Part shown: positions 48,125-60,979 of the stretch, piece by piece
How the letters are laid out: every line of letters starts with the position of its first letter
How positions within the stretch are numbered: position 1 is the stretch's first letter
Assembly: GCA_903842345.1 (NCBI GenBank)
Contig: CAIMLR010000014.1
Location: forward strand, 186,001 to 250,000
Length of the DNA: 64,000 nucleotides
Direction: 5' to 3'
From: an uncultured Myxococcales bacterium
Lineage (GTDB): Bacteria; Myxococcota_A; UBA9042
Position numbers and translations under genes: made by a program
The notes under the pieces: model-generated
Seen by the model: only the letters and a program-made list of their open reading frames with translations
The model's database searches: none
Told to the model about the DNA's origin: nothing

Positions 48125-48765
48125 GGTTCTTTTCCTTTCTTGTCTCGGGCTTGCAGTTGTTGGAGGCGGGCCTCCAGCCGGTCAAGACGGTGTTTCCTCG
48201 TCCGTGAGGCACGGCGCTATTCAATTCACGGCGTCCTTCCGGGTCTGCGGATGGGAACCGCCATGGGGTCCCCAACTTGAACTTCCCGTCCTGATTCCAC
48301 CGCTCCGCCGTCGCTGAACATGGAGAGACGGAACAAGGGGCGTTGCGGCAATCAGCCACGTCCACTTCCGCCGGATTGTGCCGTTTTCGGCTACTTCGTC
48401 AAGCCGCACAACCACGCCGTTTTGGCTGGTTTGGACAGACCGGCAAGTGACCGGTCGCCGCCGCCCGCTGAGTCGTGCGATGCCTGGAAATGGCCGTAAT
48501 TGCCTGGAATCCGCGGCGAGGGACAAGCCATCGCCCTACAATGGGTTTTTTCTTGGTCAACGGCGGCTACGACGGGCGGCACGTCCCGCATCAGGAGGTA
48601 TTCGCAGTTTCCCATCTTTTGCCGCGCACCTCCCCCTCAAACCCCGCAAAAACCACCAAGCCGCCGCCGCACTCCCTGTGCGACGACGGCCCGGCATCTT
48701 CCCTCAAGCCCACGCCAGTCAGATCCGTAACGACCGCGCGCGCCTGGTTTCCTGCACTGCTCAGC
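48125..48765. other. intergenic region, no gene supported
   Basis: About 640 bases between two minus-strand genes. Open frames here lack start sites, codon pattern or recognisable protein. A direct repeat of GACCGG ending in a perfect GACCGGTC palindrome lies at 48438-48456. Nothing else is identified. Confidence 0.5.
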
Positions 48766-49440
48766 TCACGCCGGCACCTGCGCCTGTGTGCCGCCCGAAG
48801 CCTTGGCGCTCCTCGCCTTGCCCCACTCGACAAAGAAGCTCTCCGCCAGCGCCCGCCGCCCGGCGAACATCGACCGCACCTCGCCGTACAGCACGTCATA
48901 CGCCAGCATCCAGTGCGCGCGCGCCACCGACAGCTGCGTCTCGAGCTTGGTCGACGCAATCTGCGCCTTGTCCTCATCCCCCAGCGGCACCGTGTACGCC
49001 GCGATGCAGGCCTGGAGCGGCTTGACGTGCGCGTGCAGCGGGCTTGTCTTGTCCAGCGTCAGGATGTGATCCACCACGACCGTCAGGACTTGGCGCAACG
49101 CCGTGCCGCGACGCCGCTTGGCCGTGTCAAAGCCGTCGGGGAAGAATGCCAGGTACTCCGGCGACTTGTAATCGCGGCGCACCACGGCGACAACGCCGAG
49201 CTGGCAATCCGTCAGCGCCTCGCGCGCCAGCGCATCGCAGACATCGACGGCGGCGCCGGTCTCCTGCGCGGCGTCATCGGCCTCGATGAGCGCCGCGTTG
49301 GCCTTCTTGAGCGCGGTGTGGGCAAGCTGGAACTTGGGCGCGAGCACCTTGGCCTTCGGATGGCTCTTGAGCCGACCGAGCACGCGACCTGAATTGCGGA
49401 TAATGCGGCCATTGCCTGTGGATTCTGGCGGTTTCTGCAT
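48766..49440 (-). CDS. hypothetical helical protein
   Basis: 224-residue cytoplasmic protein that I do not recognise. It is predicted almost entirely helical, with an Ala/Lys-rich amphipathic start (LAHTALKKANAALIEADDAA) and an AFFPDGFDTAKRRRGTALRQVL segment near residue 100. A second helical half from LETQLSVARAHWML to ESFFVEWGKARSA follows. Length and helix pattern suggest a four-helix-bundle-like protein. A strong GGAGG lies four bases before ATG 49440. Two short inverted repeats upstream (49453-49467 and 49500-49512) could be operators. Confidence 0.75.
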   Translation of the reverse strand: MQKPPESTGNGRIIRNSGRVLGRLKSHPKAKVLAPKFQLAHTALKKANAALIEADDAAQETGAAVDVCDALAREALTDCQLGVVAVVRRDYKSPEYLAFFPDGFDTAKRRRGTALRQVLTVVVDHILTLDKTSPLHAHVKPLQACIAAYTVPLGDEDKAQIASTKLETQLSVARAHWMLAYDVLYGEVRSMFAGRRALAESFFVEWGKARSAKASGGTQAQVPA

Positions 49441-49452
49441 GATTCCTCCGGT

Positions 49453-49512
49453 TTGTTTGACGAACAATACGGACCCGGAGGCGATGTTTGCGCGGGAGTT
49501 TGACGTCGTCAA
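49453..49512. promoter_or_regulatory. two operator-like inverted repeats
   Basis: TTGTT-TGACG-AACAA (49453-49467) and TTGACG-T-CGTCAA (49500-49512) lie 13 and 60 bases upstream of ATG 49440. Both contain TGACG. On the minus strand the second palindrome also provides a TTGACG hexamer usable as a -35. A transcription factor site is plausible but unproven. Confidence 0.35.
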
Positions 49513-49744
49513 GAATCTGGTGCGTTGAGATTGCTGGGAATTGTGGACGATTCTGGTCCGATTTTGGGGCAATGGGTGCGGGAAGGGGCAGACGTGCAAA
49601 CCTGGCGCAGCCATGCCGCCCTCCCCACTTCGCCGCAATCAGCCCTGCAAAACCGTCATCCAACCCTCGATACGCGCCGATCGACCCTCCGCACGGCCCA
49701 TCGACTTTTCACTTTTGCTCCGCGGCCGCCGCCGGTGCGCATCC

Positions 49745-49886
49745 AAAACCCGATGACCGTCCAAAGGTCGCTACAGCGCGGGAATGAAAACCCGATGCAC
49801 GCCCAGAGAACTCTCTCCGCAGCCATCGAAAACCCGATGCACCGCATACTGGATACTTGAGGCAAAAGTGAAACTTGGATGCGCCC
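49745..49886. repeat. 42-bp periodic repeat array
   Basis: The core AAAACCCGATG recurs at 49745, 49787 and 49829, exactly 42 bases apart, with copies two and three extended to GAAAACCCGATGCAC. A degenerate copy (AAACTTGGATGCGC) follows at 49871, again 42 bases on. Sequences between cores differ. Forty-two bases is both 14 codons and four helical turns, so a short peptide repeat or an in-phase DNA-binding array are both possible. The cores are too short and the spacers too similar in length for a convincing CRISPR. Confidence 0.75.
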
Positions 49887-49981
49887 GAACACGAGCCATT
49901 TGGCCAATAAGGAAGATCGGATGGCGCTTGCGCAGGATCACCCAGCGGGCAATCAACCCTCTCCCCCGGGCAATTCTCCCC

Positions 49982-52315
49982 TCATTGCGCGGGTCGCGTG
50001 CCCATTCCGCCGCGATCCCGCTCCTTGGCCATTTCCAGCGCCAGCTCAATCGCCTCAACGAACTCGGTCACCTTGATGGGCTTTGTCACGTAGCGGAAAA
50101 AGCCCGCCTGGAGTCCGCGGGCAACGTCAAATGGCATCGCGTTGGCGCTGACGGCGATGACCGGGATCGACGCGGTCGCTGGATCCGCGCGCAGAAGCCG
50201 CAGCGCTTCATACCCATCGATTCCTGGCAAGTTGATATCCATCAAGATGACATCCGGCTGCGCGTACCGGGCCATTTCCACGCCGCGGATGCCATTCACG
50301 GCCGTCAGCATCCGCAGGGTTGGATAGCGCGCGATGAGCTGCTCCACAAGCCGCAGGTTGGCCGGATTGTCCTCAATCGCCAGGAGCGTGTGCACGCGGC
50401 CGCTGGGCGCTTGGTGCGCTTGGATCGGCAGGTCGACGATGCCTGCTTCCGTGAAGAGCTCCGGCTCGGCGGCGGAGAGCAGCTCAAACCAGAAGACGGT
50501 GCCGACGCCGACCAGGCTCTCCACGCCAATCGTGCCGCCCATGAGCTCGACGAGGCGCTTGGCGACGACGAGGCCGATGCCCGTGCCTTCGTCGCCTTCG
50601 GTCTCCCGCCCCAGCCGGTTGAACGGCTGGAACAACTGCGCCAGGAGGTCGGGCGCGAGGCCAGCGCCGGTGTCCGCGATGCGCACGCGGATGCGCCCGG
50701 GCGCGGTCTCCACGCACTGGACCTCGACGCTGCCCTTGGGGACGTTGTACTTGATGGCGTTGGTCAGCAGGTTGATGAGCACCTGCTTGACGCGCATCCG
50801 GTCGGCATGGACAAAGAATGGCAGGTCGTCGGGCGGGAACGCCATACGGATGCCGCGTTGGATCGCGCGGGACTCCACCATGCTGCGCGACTCCGCCAGC
50901 ACTTCAGAGAGCAGCACCGGCTCGCGGGAAAGCGGCATCTTGCCGGATTCCACCTTGGCGAGATCGAGGATCTCGTTGATCAGCAGCAACAGATGCCAGC
51001 CGGCTTGGAGAATCTGCCCGATGTTCTGCATCTGGACCGCCGTCAGCGGCGGCACGTCGCTTTCCAGCAGCTGGGCAAAGCCGAGAATCGCGTTCAACGG
51101 CGTCCGCAGCTCGTGGCTCATGCTCGAAAGAAAATCGGACTTCGCGAGGTTGGCCTGCTCGGCCAGCAGCGTCGCGTTTTCCAGCTGCACGTTCTTGTCG
51201 TTCAGCGCCTGGCGGACCGCGTATTCTTCCGTGACGTCGCGAAAGACGAGCACGGCGCCAACGACCGCGTTGTCGATCCCGCGAATGGGTGCACAGCTGT
51301 CGGCGATGGCGCATTCCGTGCCGTCGCGGCTGATGAGGACCGTATGGTTGGCGAGTCCCTGGATCGCGCCATGTTCCAGCGCCGCTTGAATCGGGATGGC
51401 CGCCAGCGCGCGGGTCTCCTGGTTGATGATGTGGAAGACCTCATCGACCGATTTGCCCGCCGCCTCGGCTTGCAGCCAGCCGGTGAGCTGCTCGGCGACC
51501 GGATTGAGCAGCGTGATCCGCCCATCCGCGTCCGTCGCCAGCACGCCGTCGCCGATCGAGTTCAGCGTGACCGCCAGCTTCGCCTCGCTGATCCGCAGCG
51601 TGGCGTTGGCCTCCTCCAGCCGTTGGTTGGCGATCTGCTCGACCGCCAGCACCTTCATCGTCTCCGTATGCACTACGGCGTTGAGGCGATGCTGGGTTTC
51701 CCGGTACACCAGGTAGGCGAACAACAACGCCGCCAGAAGCGCCGCGCCGCTCGCACCGATCAGGATGCTCAGCAATTGCCGCAGATGCTGCTGAAAATCC
51801 GCGTCATTTTCGGCCAAGGCCTGGCGCTCGGTGCGATCGAACTCCCGCATCTCCAGGCGGATGGCGTCCATGAGCATCTTGCCCTCGCCGCCAATCACCT
51901 TGGCCGTCGCGCCCGCGATGTCGTGGTTGCGGCGCATGTCGATGACGCGCGCCATCTCGGACAGCTTGCTCGCCATCAGGCGGGCGACGTTCTCCAAGTG
52001 CGTTGCCGCGCCCGGGGCCAGCGGCTGATGGCGCAGCGCCGCGAGGTGGACGTCGAGCTTGTCCCGCACGGCCAGATAGGGCGTGAGAAACACTTCGTCG
52101 CCGGTGAGGAGGTAGCCGCGCTGGCCGGTCTCCGCGTCGCGCAACTCCGAGAGGAGTGCATCGGCGTCGCTCAGGAGTACATACGTGGCCTGCCGCGCTT
52201 CCCCAGCGTCCTCCATTTGCCGGAACGTCGAGAACAGGAGGCCGACGCCGAGCGCGACGAGAAGGGCCGCTCCGAGGAGCGATGCGAAGATTCTGGAAGT
52301 TGACTGCAAGGCCAT
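49982..52315 (-). CDS. hybrid sensor histidine kinase / response regulator
   Basis: 777-residue membrane sensor. Order: transmembrane helix 1 (about 8-30), an extracytoplasmic CHASE3-like domain with the ETGQRGYLLTGDEVFL motif, transmembrane helix 2 (about 187-210), a PAS domain (about 245-370, with GDGVLATDADGRITLLNPVAE) and a HisKA domain with the phospho-accepting His in SMSHELRTPLNAILG near 400. A HATPase domain follows (TNAIKYNV, DTGAGL, GTGIGL) and then a receiver with Asp in ILMDINLPG near 688 and Lys in TKPIK near 743. GGAGG precedes ATG 52315. No cognate output regulator is adjacent, so the signal and target are unknown. Confidence 0.95.
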   Translation of the reverse strand: MALQSTSRIFASLLGAALLVALGVGLLFSTFRQMEDAGEARQATYVLLSDADALLSELRDAETGQRGYLLTGDEVFLTPYLAVRDKLDVHLAALRHQPLAPGAATHLENVARLMASKLSEMARVIDMRRNHDIAGATAKVIGGEGKMLMDAIRLEMREFDRTERQALAENDADFQQHLRQLLSILIGASGAALLAALLFAYLVYRETQHRLNAVVHTETMKVLAVEQIANQRLEEANATLRISEAKLAVTLNSIGDGVLATDADGRITLLNPVAEQLTGWLQAEAAGKSVDEVFHIINQETRALAAIPIQAALEHGAIQGLANHTVLISRDGTECAIADSCAPIRGIDNAVVGAVLVFRDVTEEYAVRQALNDKNVQLENATLLAEQANLAKSDFLSSMSHELRTPLNAILGFAQLLESDVPPLTAVQMQNIGQILQAGWHLLLLINEILDLAKVESGKMPLSREPVLLSEVLAESRSMVESRAIQRGIRMAFPPDDLPFFVHADRMRVKQVLINLLTNAIKYNVPKGSVEVQCVETAPGRIRVRIADTGAGLAPDLLAQLFQPFNRLGRETEGDEGTGIGLVVAKRLVELMGGTIGVESLVGVGTVFWFELLSAAEPELFTEAGIVDLPIQAHQAPSGRVHTLLAIEDNPANLRLVEQLIARYPTLRMLTAVNGIRGVEMARYAQPDVILMDINLPGIDGYEALRLLRADPATASIPVIAVSANAMPFDVARGLQAGFFRYVTKPIKVTEFVEAIELALEMAKERDRGGMGTRPAQ

Positions 52316-54708
<2,393 letters not shown>

Positions 54709-54715
54709 ACAAGAT

Positions 54716-55930
54716 TCACGCGGGTTCGGCCAACGCGAGCGCGCATGCGTAGCCGCTGGCCCACGCCCACTGAAAATTGTAGCCGCCCAGCCAACCGGTC
54801 ACGTCCACGACTTCGCCGATGAAGTAGAGCCCCGGCACCGACTTGGCCCTCATCGTCCGGGAATCCAGCAGGCGCGTATCCACGCCGCCGCGGGTCACTT
54901 CCGCCTTCTTGAAGCCCTCCGTGCCGCTCGGCGTCAGCTCCCACCGGTTCAGGGACTCGCCCAGCGCGCGCAGCGCCTTGTCAGACGTCTGCGCCATCAC
55001 TTTGCCCAGCACGCCCGCGCGCGCAGCCGCAGCGTCCGCCAGGCGCGTGGGCAGCCACTGCCCCAACAGATTCTGCACCTGCTGCTTGGACGTCGCCTTG
55101 AGGGCAATCAGCGCGTCCGCGACGGCGACGTCTGGCACCAGGTTGATGCGCAGCGGCTGGCCCGGCCGCCAATAGCTGGAGATCTGCAGGATCGCCGGAC
55201 CCGACAGCCCGCGGTGCGTGAACAGCAGATCCTCGCGAAATTGCCCGCCGCCGTTGCGCGGATCGCCGCACGCCACTTCAACGGGCAAGGACAGCCCGGC
55301 GAGGCCGACAAACGGCTGCCAATCTTCGCCCGTGAACGTCAGCGGCACCAGCGCGGGCCGCGGCTCCACGATCGTCAGGCCAAATTGCCGGGCGATGCGG
55401 TGGCCAAAATCCGTCGCGCCAATCTTGGGAATGGACAGCCCGCCGGTCGCGATGACGACGTTGCGGGCGCGCATCTCGCCGCGGTCCGTCGCCAGCACAA
55501 AGTGGTTGTCGACCCGCAGGACGGACGCCACGCGGCAGGGATGCTGCACTTCCACGTTGCCCGCGGCACATTCAGTGCGCAGCATGTCGATGATTTGCTG
55601 GCTGCTGTCATCGCAAAACAGCTGACCTTTGTGCTTTTCATGAAACGCGATGCCGTGCGCCTTGAGCATGTCGATAAACTGCTGCGGCGTGTAGCGCGCG
55701 AGCGCCGAGCGGGCGAAATGCGGATTGTCCGAGGCGAAGTTGGCCGGCGTCGTCTGCAGGTTGGTGAAGTTGCAGCGGCCGCCGCCGGAGATGCGGATCT
55801 TCTCCGCGAGCGTGACCGCGTGGTCAAGGACGCGCACGCGCAGGCCGCGCTGACCGGCTTGACCGGCGCAGAAGAGCCCGGCGGCACCAGCGCCAATCAC
55901 CACAACATCGAGGAGGTCAGGATCCGGCAC
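54716..55930 (-). CDS. HI0933/YhiN-like flavoprotein
   Basis: 404-residue NAD(P)/FAD-dependent oxidoreductase of the HI0933 (YhiN) family, of unknown reaction. The FAD Rossmann motif VVIGAGAAGLFCAGQA is at the N-terminus and the family signature KIRISGGGRCNFTN follows near residue 45. ATGGLSIPKIGATDFGH near 165 and the C-terminal YFIGEVVDVTGWLGGYNFQWAW are diagnostic. The start is GTG 55930 with GGAG nine bases upstream. It converges with fadH, seven bases apart. Confidence 0.92.
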   Translation of the reverse strand: MPDPDLLDVVVIGAGAAGLFCAGQAGQRGLRVRVLDHAVTLAEKIRISGGGRCNFTNLQTTPANFASDNPHFARSALARYTPQQFIDMLKAHGIAFHEKHKGQLFCDDSSQQIIDMLRTECAAGNVEVQHPCRVASVLRVDNHFVLATDRGEMRARNVVIATGGLSIPKIGATDFGHRIARQFGLTIVEPRPALVPLTFTGEDWQPFVGLAGLSLPVEVACGDPRNGGGQFREDLLFTHRGLSGPAILQISSYWRPGQPLRINLVPDVAVADALIALKATSKQQVQNLLGQWLPTRLADAAAARAGVLGKVMAQTSDKALRALGESLNRWELTPSGTEGFKKAEVTRGGVDTRLLDSRTMRAKSVPGLYFIGEVVDVTGWLGGYNFQWAWASGYACALALAEPA

Positions 55931-56135
55931 GCGTGGGGCTCCAGGTCGGGACGCCGCGGATGGCGCGGGTGGAGTGTACGCGATGTGCGGGGCAAGTTGT
56001 CAGAGGGGCGCGCGTGCTTGGGCGGCACGGAGGGCGCGAGGCGAGACGTTTTTTCAGCGATGCTCCGCGCAACTGGCCGCTCGCGTACAGCGGTCTGGGA
56101 GCGTGGCCGCTGCGCTCTGGGCTGGTGCCGGGCAG

Positions 56136-59100
56136 CTAGGGCGCCGCGACGCCAAACAGGTACACGGTGCCGTTGCCATAGCCAGAAATGCCGACCGGGA
56201 AGATCCCGTCAGGATCGATTCCCCAGCCGCTGGACACCTGATCGGGCGCGCCAATCGCCAGGACGTTCTTGGCGAGCACGGCCTGGAAGCCAAAGTCCTG
56301 CGCGTTGTTCGGCGTCGGCTTGATGTAGGCCTTCTGCACCCACTTGCTGCCGCTCCAATGCAGCAGGTAAGCCGCCCCGCGCGTGTAGGAACCGGTGTTG
56401 GGCAGGACATTTGTCGCGTCGCCGTTGATCCCCGTCGCGGTGCCACGCTCGTGATACGCGGTGACGACCGCCATCGATCCATCGACGGTGAGCGCGAGGC
56501 CAAAGCCGTCCTGGCTGCTGAGCGGAACCACGGGCGAATACGTGTCCTGCAGGACCCAGGCGCCATTCACGAGGAAAAACGTGTACAGCGCCGCGGAATC
56601 GGTGACCAGCAGGCGTGTGGCGTCGAGGTGAATCTGGCGGCCAAAGCCGGTGGCGCCAACGGGCACCGGCACCATGGAGGCGTACTGCCACGCCGCGCCG
56701 ACGCGCTTGTACTGATACACGCCGCCGCCGCCGGTGTGGCTGGGGCTGCCGATCAGGAGCGTGTCCCCCACGCTGGCGAAGCCGGTCATGCCGAACATCG
56801 ACGAAGTGCCGACCGCCGTAGAATCGGCCGCGGGCGTGGGCGAGACGATGTCAGCCGTCTGGCTCCACACGCCGTTGGTGCGCTCAAACACGTAGACGCG
56901 GTGCCCTTGCCACTCGCCGACGAGCAGGCGGCCATTTTGCAGCGCGACGAGGTAGCCGAATTCATCGTTGGCCTTGGTGTCGGAAGGCTTGATGTATGCC
57001 TCCTGCGTCCAGACCCCGTTGACCTGACTGAAGATGTGGACGGAGCCGGAGAGGCTCGCGCCCGAGGTGACAACGGGGCTTGGGTTGATGCCCGTGGATG
57101 AACTCGAGTCCGGGAAATCGCCCACCGCGAGGATGCCGCCGTCGAGCGCGAGCGACCGGCCGAAATACATCGACGTGGCGGGTGGACTCTTGGCCGTGTC
57201 CAGGACGGTCTTGTAGACCCACTGATTGCCGACGCGGGAGTAGACGTTCACGGCGCCCGGACCTTGCGTGCCGGTTCCGGTCTCGACGCCCGAGGCGAGC
57301 GTGTCGCCGTCAAACGCGACGGAGATACCCAGCGCGTAGCTCGATGGACTCCACGGCTTGAAGACGTGCGCCTGCCGGGCGATCGCCCGCGTCACGGTCA
57401 GCGTGTAGGTCCGCGCCTGGCCGCCTGCGCTCACGACCAGCGTCACCTCGGTCGTTCCCACCGGAATCGCCACGGCAAACGCCGCGCCCGGCTGGACGAC
57501 GCCCGTGGTGCCATCGGGCAGCGCAACCACGCACGTCGCGCCCGCCGGCAGTTGGACGGTCAGACCCAGGCCCGCGTTCTCAGGCGGCACCGTCACTTGC
57601 CAATCGGTCTGGGTCGGCACAAACGCCCACGGCCCGTCGATGCCATCCAGCGTCAGACCGGTGAGCAGCGGCCTGCACGGCCCAGCGGGGTCGGCCTGCC
57701 AGCCGCCCGGGCATCCGCACGCGCCCGACGCACACACAAGCGCGAGCGCCGGATCCCCGCACGCCACGCCGTCCGTCGCAAAGTGCTGACAGCCCTCGGC
57801 CGTGTTGAGGCAAATGTCGGCCGTGCACGGGTTGCCGTCGTTGCAGCCCGTGTCGCTGCCGAGGCAGGCGCCGCCGATGCAGGTGTCGCCGCTGGTGCAC
57901 GGGTTGCCGTCGTTGCAGGTGCCCGCGTTGGCGCCGTGCGCGCAGCCGTTGACGTCGCAACTGTCACTCGTGCACGGGTTGCCGTCCTCGCACGGGGTCG
58001 CCGCGCCGGTCACGCAGGTTCCGCTGGCGCAGACCGATGCCGCGAGACACGCAGTGGCCGCGCCGCAGACGACCTCGCTGAGCGGCAACGCGGTGCAGCC
58101 GCCCACTGGCGCGCATGCGTCCCACGTGCAGGGGTTGCCGTCGTCACACGTGGCCGCAACGCCCGCGCACACGCCGCCCGTGCAGAAATCGCCCGTCGTG
58201 CAGGCGTTGCCGTCCGTGCAGGTGCCGCTGGCAGGCAAATGGACGCAGCCGACAAACGGTGCGCATGCATCGACCGAGCACGAATTGCCGTCGTCACAGG
58301 CGCCGGGCGGCAGGGCTGCGCACGGATCGACGGGGGCCTGGCAGTCAACGGCGCACGTCGCGGACGTCTCGCCGCATCCGGTGGCACAGAAGCCGTCGCC
58401 GCAGGAAAACAGCGCGGTGTGGGTGCATGCGCCGCCCGCGCAAGCGTCGGCCGTGCAAACGTCGCCGTCGTCGCACAGTGTGCCGTTGTCGATGAAGCCA
58501 TCGCAGTTGTTGTCCACGTTGTCGCAGACCTCCGCGCTGGGCGTTGCCGCGAGGCAGACCGATTCCGCGCCGAGCGCGGTGCAGACGCGCGCGCCGGTGC
58601 ACGTGCCGTGGCCATTCGTCACGCTGCAGGTGCCGCTCGCGCCCGTTGTCACCGCCCATTGCGAGCAAGTGCAGACCCCGACAGCCGGCTGACACCAACC
58701 CGCGGCGCACGCGGCACCTTCCGGACATGGCGCCGCGCCGCTGCAGGACGCGCTGCAGAATCCGCCGATGCACGACCCGCTGCCGGTTTCCCAGCCGCAG
58801 TCGCTGGCCTTGCTGCAAGGCGCGCAGAGCGAGACTGCGGACGGCGCGCAGAACGTCCCGCCCTGGGGGAACGGCACGCACGCCGCGCTTGGGCCGCAGT
58901 CGGCGTTGCTCGCGCAGGGCGGCACGCACCGCTGGCCGGTCATCGACCAGGCGCACGCAAGACCATCGCACGCCGCATCGCTCGCGCACGAGCAGCCGAC
59001 GCCGCCCGGACATGCTGTCGAATAGCCGTCCGCCGCGTCCAAGGTTTCAGTGCTGGCGTCGGGTGCGTCAACGGCCGCCACGTCGGGCGCGGCGGCATCG

Positions 59101-59450
59101 GCATCAACGGACTGGCCAATTTCACCCTCATCCGCGCTGTCCACCGATGGCGGGGCATCGACAAGCGCCGTCACATCCGCGGCGTCCAGCGCCGGGACGT
59201 CGGGGATCGCGGCATCGGCCGCGTCGGCGGCGTCGTTTGCGTCAGTTGGTCCGGCGGTGTCGGAACCCGGCGCGTCGGGCATGGCGTCCGAGCCAGCAAC
59301 TTCGAACGGGCCAGCGACATCGAGCGCCACATCCGCTGACGGATCCACGGCCGAGCCACCTGAACAAGCGGCGCAAAGCAGGACCGCCAGTCCGGCCAAG
59401 GCGCTGCGTGTGCCGGGGCCGCGCAGAAGCCATTCCCGCCGCTTGTCCAT
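56136..59450 (-). CDS. giant modular Cys-rich lipoprotein with beta-propeller
   Basis: 1104-residue exported lipoprotein (lipobox CAAC, Cys29; GGGAGG before ATG 59450). A very Asp/Ala/Pro-rich tether runs to about residue 150. Cys-rich modules to about 600 include one MopE-type EVCDNVDNNCDGFID block and seven CTDC-type repeats (CxDGNPCTxDxC). A cadherin-like beta-sandwich follows (LTGLTLDGIDGPW to ARTYTLTVTR, about 615-710). The last ~390 residues contain repeats such as YFGRSLALDGGILAVGDF, EFGYLVALQNGRLLVGEW and GFGLALTVDGSMAVVTAY, which match FG-GAP/integrin-alpha-type beta-propeller blades. The assembly looks like a surface adhesion or recognition protein; the ligand is unknown. Confidence 0.88.
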   Translation of the reverse strand: MDKRREWLLRGPGTRSALAGLAVLLCAACSGGSAVDPSADVALDVAGPFEVAGSDAMPDAPGSDTAGPTDANDAADAADAAIPDVPALDAADVTALVDAPPSVDSADEGEIGQSVDADAAAPDVAAVDAPDASTETLDAADGYSTACPGGVGCSCASDAACDGLACAWSMTGQRCVPPCASNADCGPSAACVPFPQGGTFCAPSAVSLCAPCSKASDCGWETGSGSCIGGFCSASCSGAAPCPEGAACAAGWCQPAVGVCTCSQWAVTTGASGTCSVTNGHGTCTGARVCTALGAESVCLAATPSAEVCDNVDNNCDGFIDNGTLCDDGDVCTADACAGGACTHTALFSCGDGFCATGCGETSATCAVDCQAPVDPCAALPPGACDDGNSCSVDACAPFVGCVHLPASGTCTDGNACTTGDFCTGGVCAGVAATCDDGNPCTWDACAPVGGCTALPLSEVVCGAATACLAASVCASGTCVTGAATPCEDGNPCTSDSCDVNGCAHGANAGTCNDGNPCTSGDTCIGGACLGSDTGCNDGNPCTADICLNTAEGCQHFATDGVACGDPALALVCASGACGCPGGWQADPAGPCRPLLTGLTLDGIDGPWAFVPTQTDWQVTVPPENAGLGLTVQLPAGATCVVALPDGTTGVVQPGAAFAVAIPVGTTEVTLVVSAGGQARTYTLTVTRAIARQAHVFKPWSPSSYALGISVAFDGDTLASGVETGTGTQGPGAVNVYSRVGNQWVYKTVLDTAKSPPATSMYFGRSLALDGGILAVGDFPDSSSSTGINPSPVVTSGASLSGSVHIFSQVNGVWTQEAYIKPSDTKANDEFGYLVALQNGRLLVGEWQGHRVYVFERTNGVWSQTADIVSPTPAADSTAVGTSSMFGMTGFASVGDTLLIGSPSHTGGGGVYQYKRVGAAWQYASMVPVPVGATGFGRQIHLDATRLLVTDSAALYTFFLVNGAWVLQDTYSPVVPLSSQDGFGLALTVDGSMAVVTAYHERGTATGINGDATNVLPNTGSYTRGAAYLLHWSGSKWVQKAYIKPTPNNAQDFGFQAVLAKNVLAIGAPDQVSSGWGIDPDGIFPVGISGYGNGTVYLFGVAAP

Positions 59451-59540
59451 CGCCGTCGCCTCCCGTTCTGGCCACACGCATCCAAAGCAACAAGCCCAAT
59501 CGCGGGCGGGTTCGCGACTGCAGCGCGCGCCCTACCGCCC

Positions 59541-60611
<1,071 letters not shown>

Positions 60612-60616
60612 CACAG

Positions 60617-60979
60617 CTACGGTCCTTCAATACAGCGGCCGCCGTGACAACCAATCGCGACCGGGGATTTGTCGTTGAGCAAACGCGCTTGATTGACGTA
60701 GTCGCGCTTGCCGTTGCAGTCGGTATCGGTCTGGCACGCGCACTGCTCGTATTCCGGCGCGTCGTAGCACAGCCAGCCACCCGCGCAGAGACGGGACGCG
60801 CCGGTGCCGCACGCCGCGAGCGTCGGGTCCGCCGTGCCGCACGTCTGGCCGTTGCCAAATTGGCTGATCGACGTGCACGGCGGCGGGTCAATCGCGGTCT
60901 GGTTCCGCGTCGTCGTCGTTTGGCCGCAGCCGACGAAGCCCGCGAGCGCCAACGCCAGGAAGCCGCGCTTACTCGCCAT
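60617..60979 (-). CDS. small Cys-rich lipoprotein
   Basis: 120-residue predicted lipoprotein with a short signal peptide and lipobox FVGC (Cys18), then a Thr-rich linker and eight further Cys (for example LCAGGWLCYD, CACQTDTDC and GCHGGRC). The CxTDxDC block is reminiscent of the Cys-rich repeats of the larger lipoproteins in this window. No known domain is recognised. Its start overlaps the end of the upstream Clp-like gene by 11 bases and its stop lies five bases before pyrD, so all three are probably co-transcribed. Confidence 0.8.
   Translation of the reverse strand: MASKRGFLALALAGFVGCGQTTTTRNQTAIDPPPCTSISQFGNGQTCGTADPTLAACGTGASRLCAGGWLCYDAPEYEQCACQTDTDCNGKRDYVNQARLLNDKSPVAIGCHGGRCIEGP

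Larger units (their letters stand above)
49441..49981. other. intergenic region with operators and repeats
   Basis: Region between the orphan helical gene and the sensor kinase gene, both minus strand. It contains the operator-like palindromes next to the helical gene and a 42-base periodic repeat at 49745-49886. No credible gene is found in it. Confidence 0.6.

Noticed and set aside
48391-48615. 74-codon minus-strand open frame in the 640-base gap
   Set aside because: No ribosome binding site, no hydrophobic or domain pattern, and unremarkable codon use.
49525-49860. Possible small protein with 14-residue repeats (NPMxxQRxL units) over the 42-bp array
   Set aside because: No ribosome site; the upstream part is Arg/Pro-rich nonsense, and other frames are equally open.
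49745-49886. CRISPR array made from the AAAACCCGATG cores
   Set aside because: The cores are only 11-15 bases and the copies degrade quickly; no cas gene is nearby.
49784-52303. Plus-strand open frame of 839 codons opposite the hybrid sensor kinase
   Set aside because: It is the antisense shadow of a gene with complete kinase and receiver motifs; only its first residues, over the 42-bp repeat, show any internal pattern.
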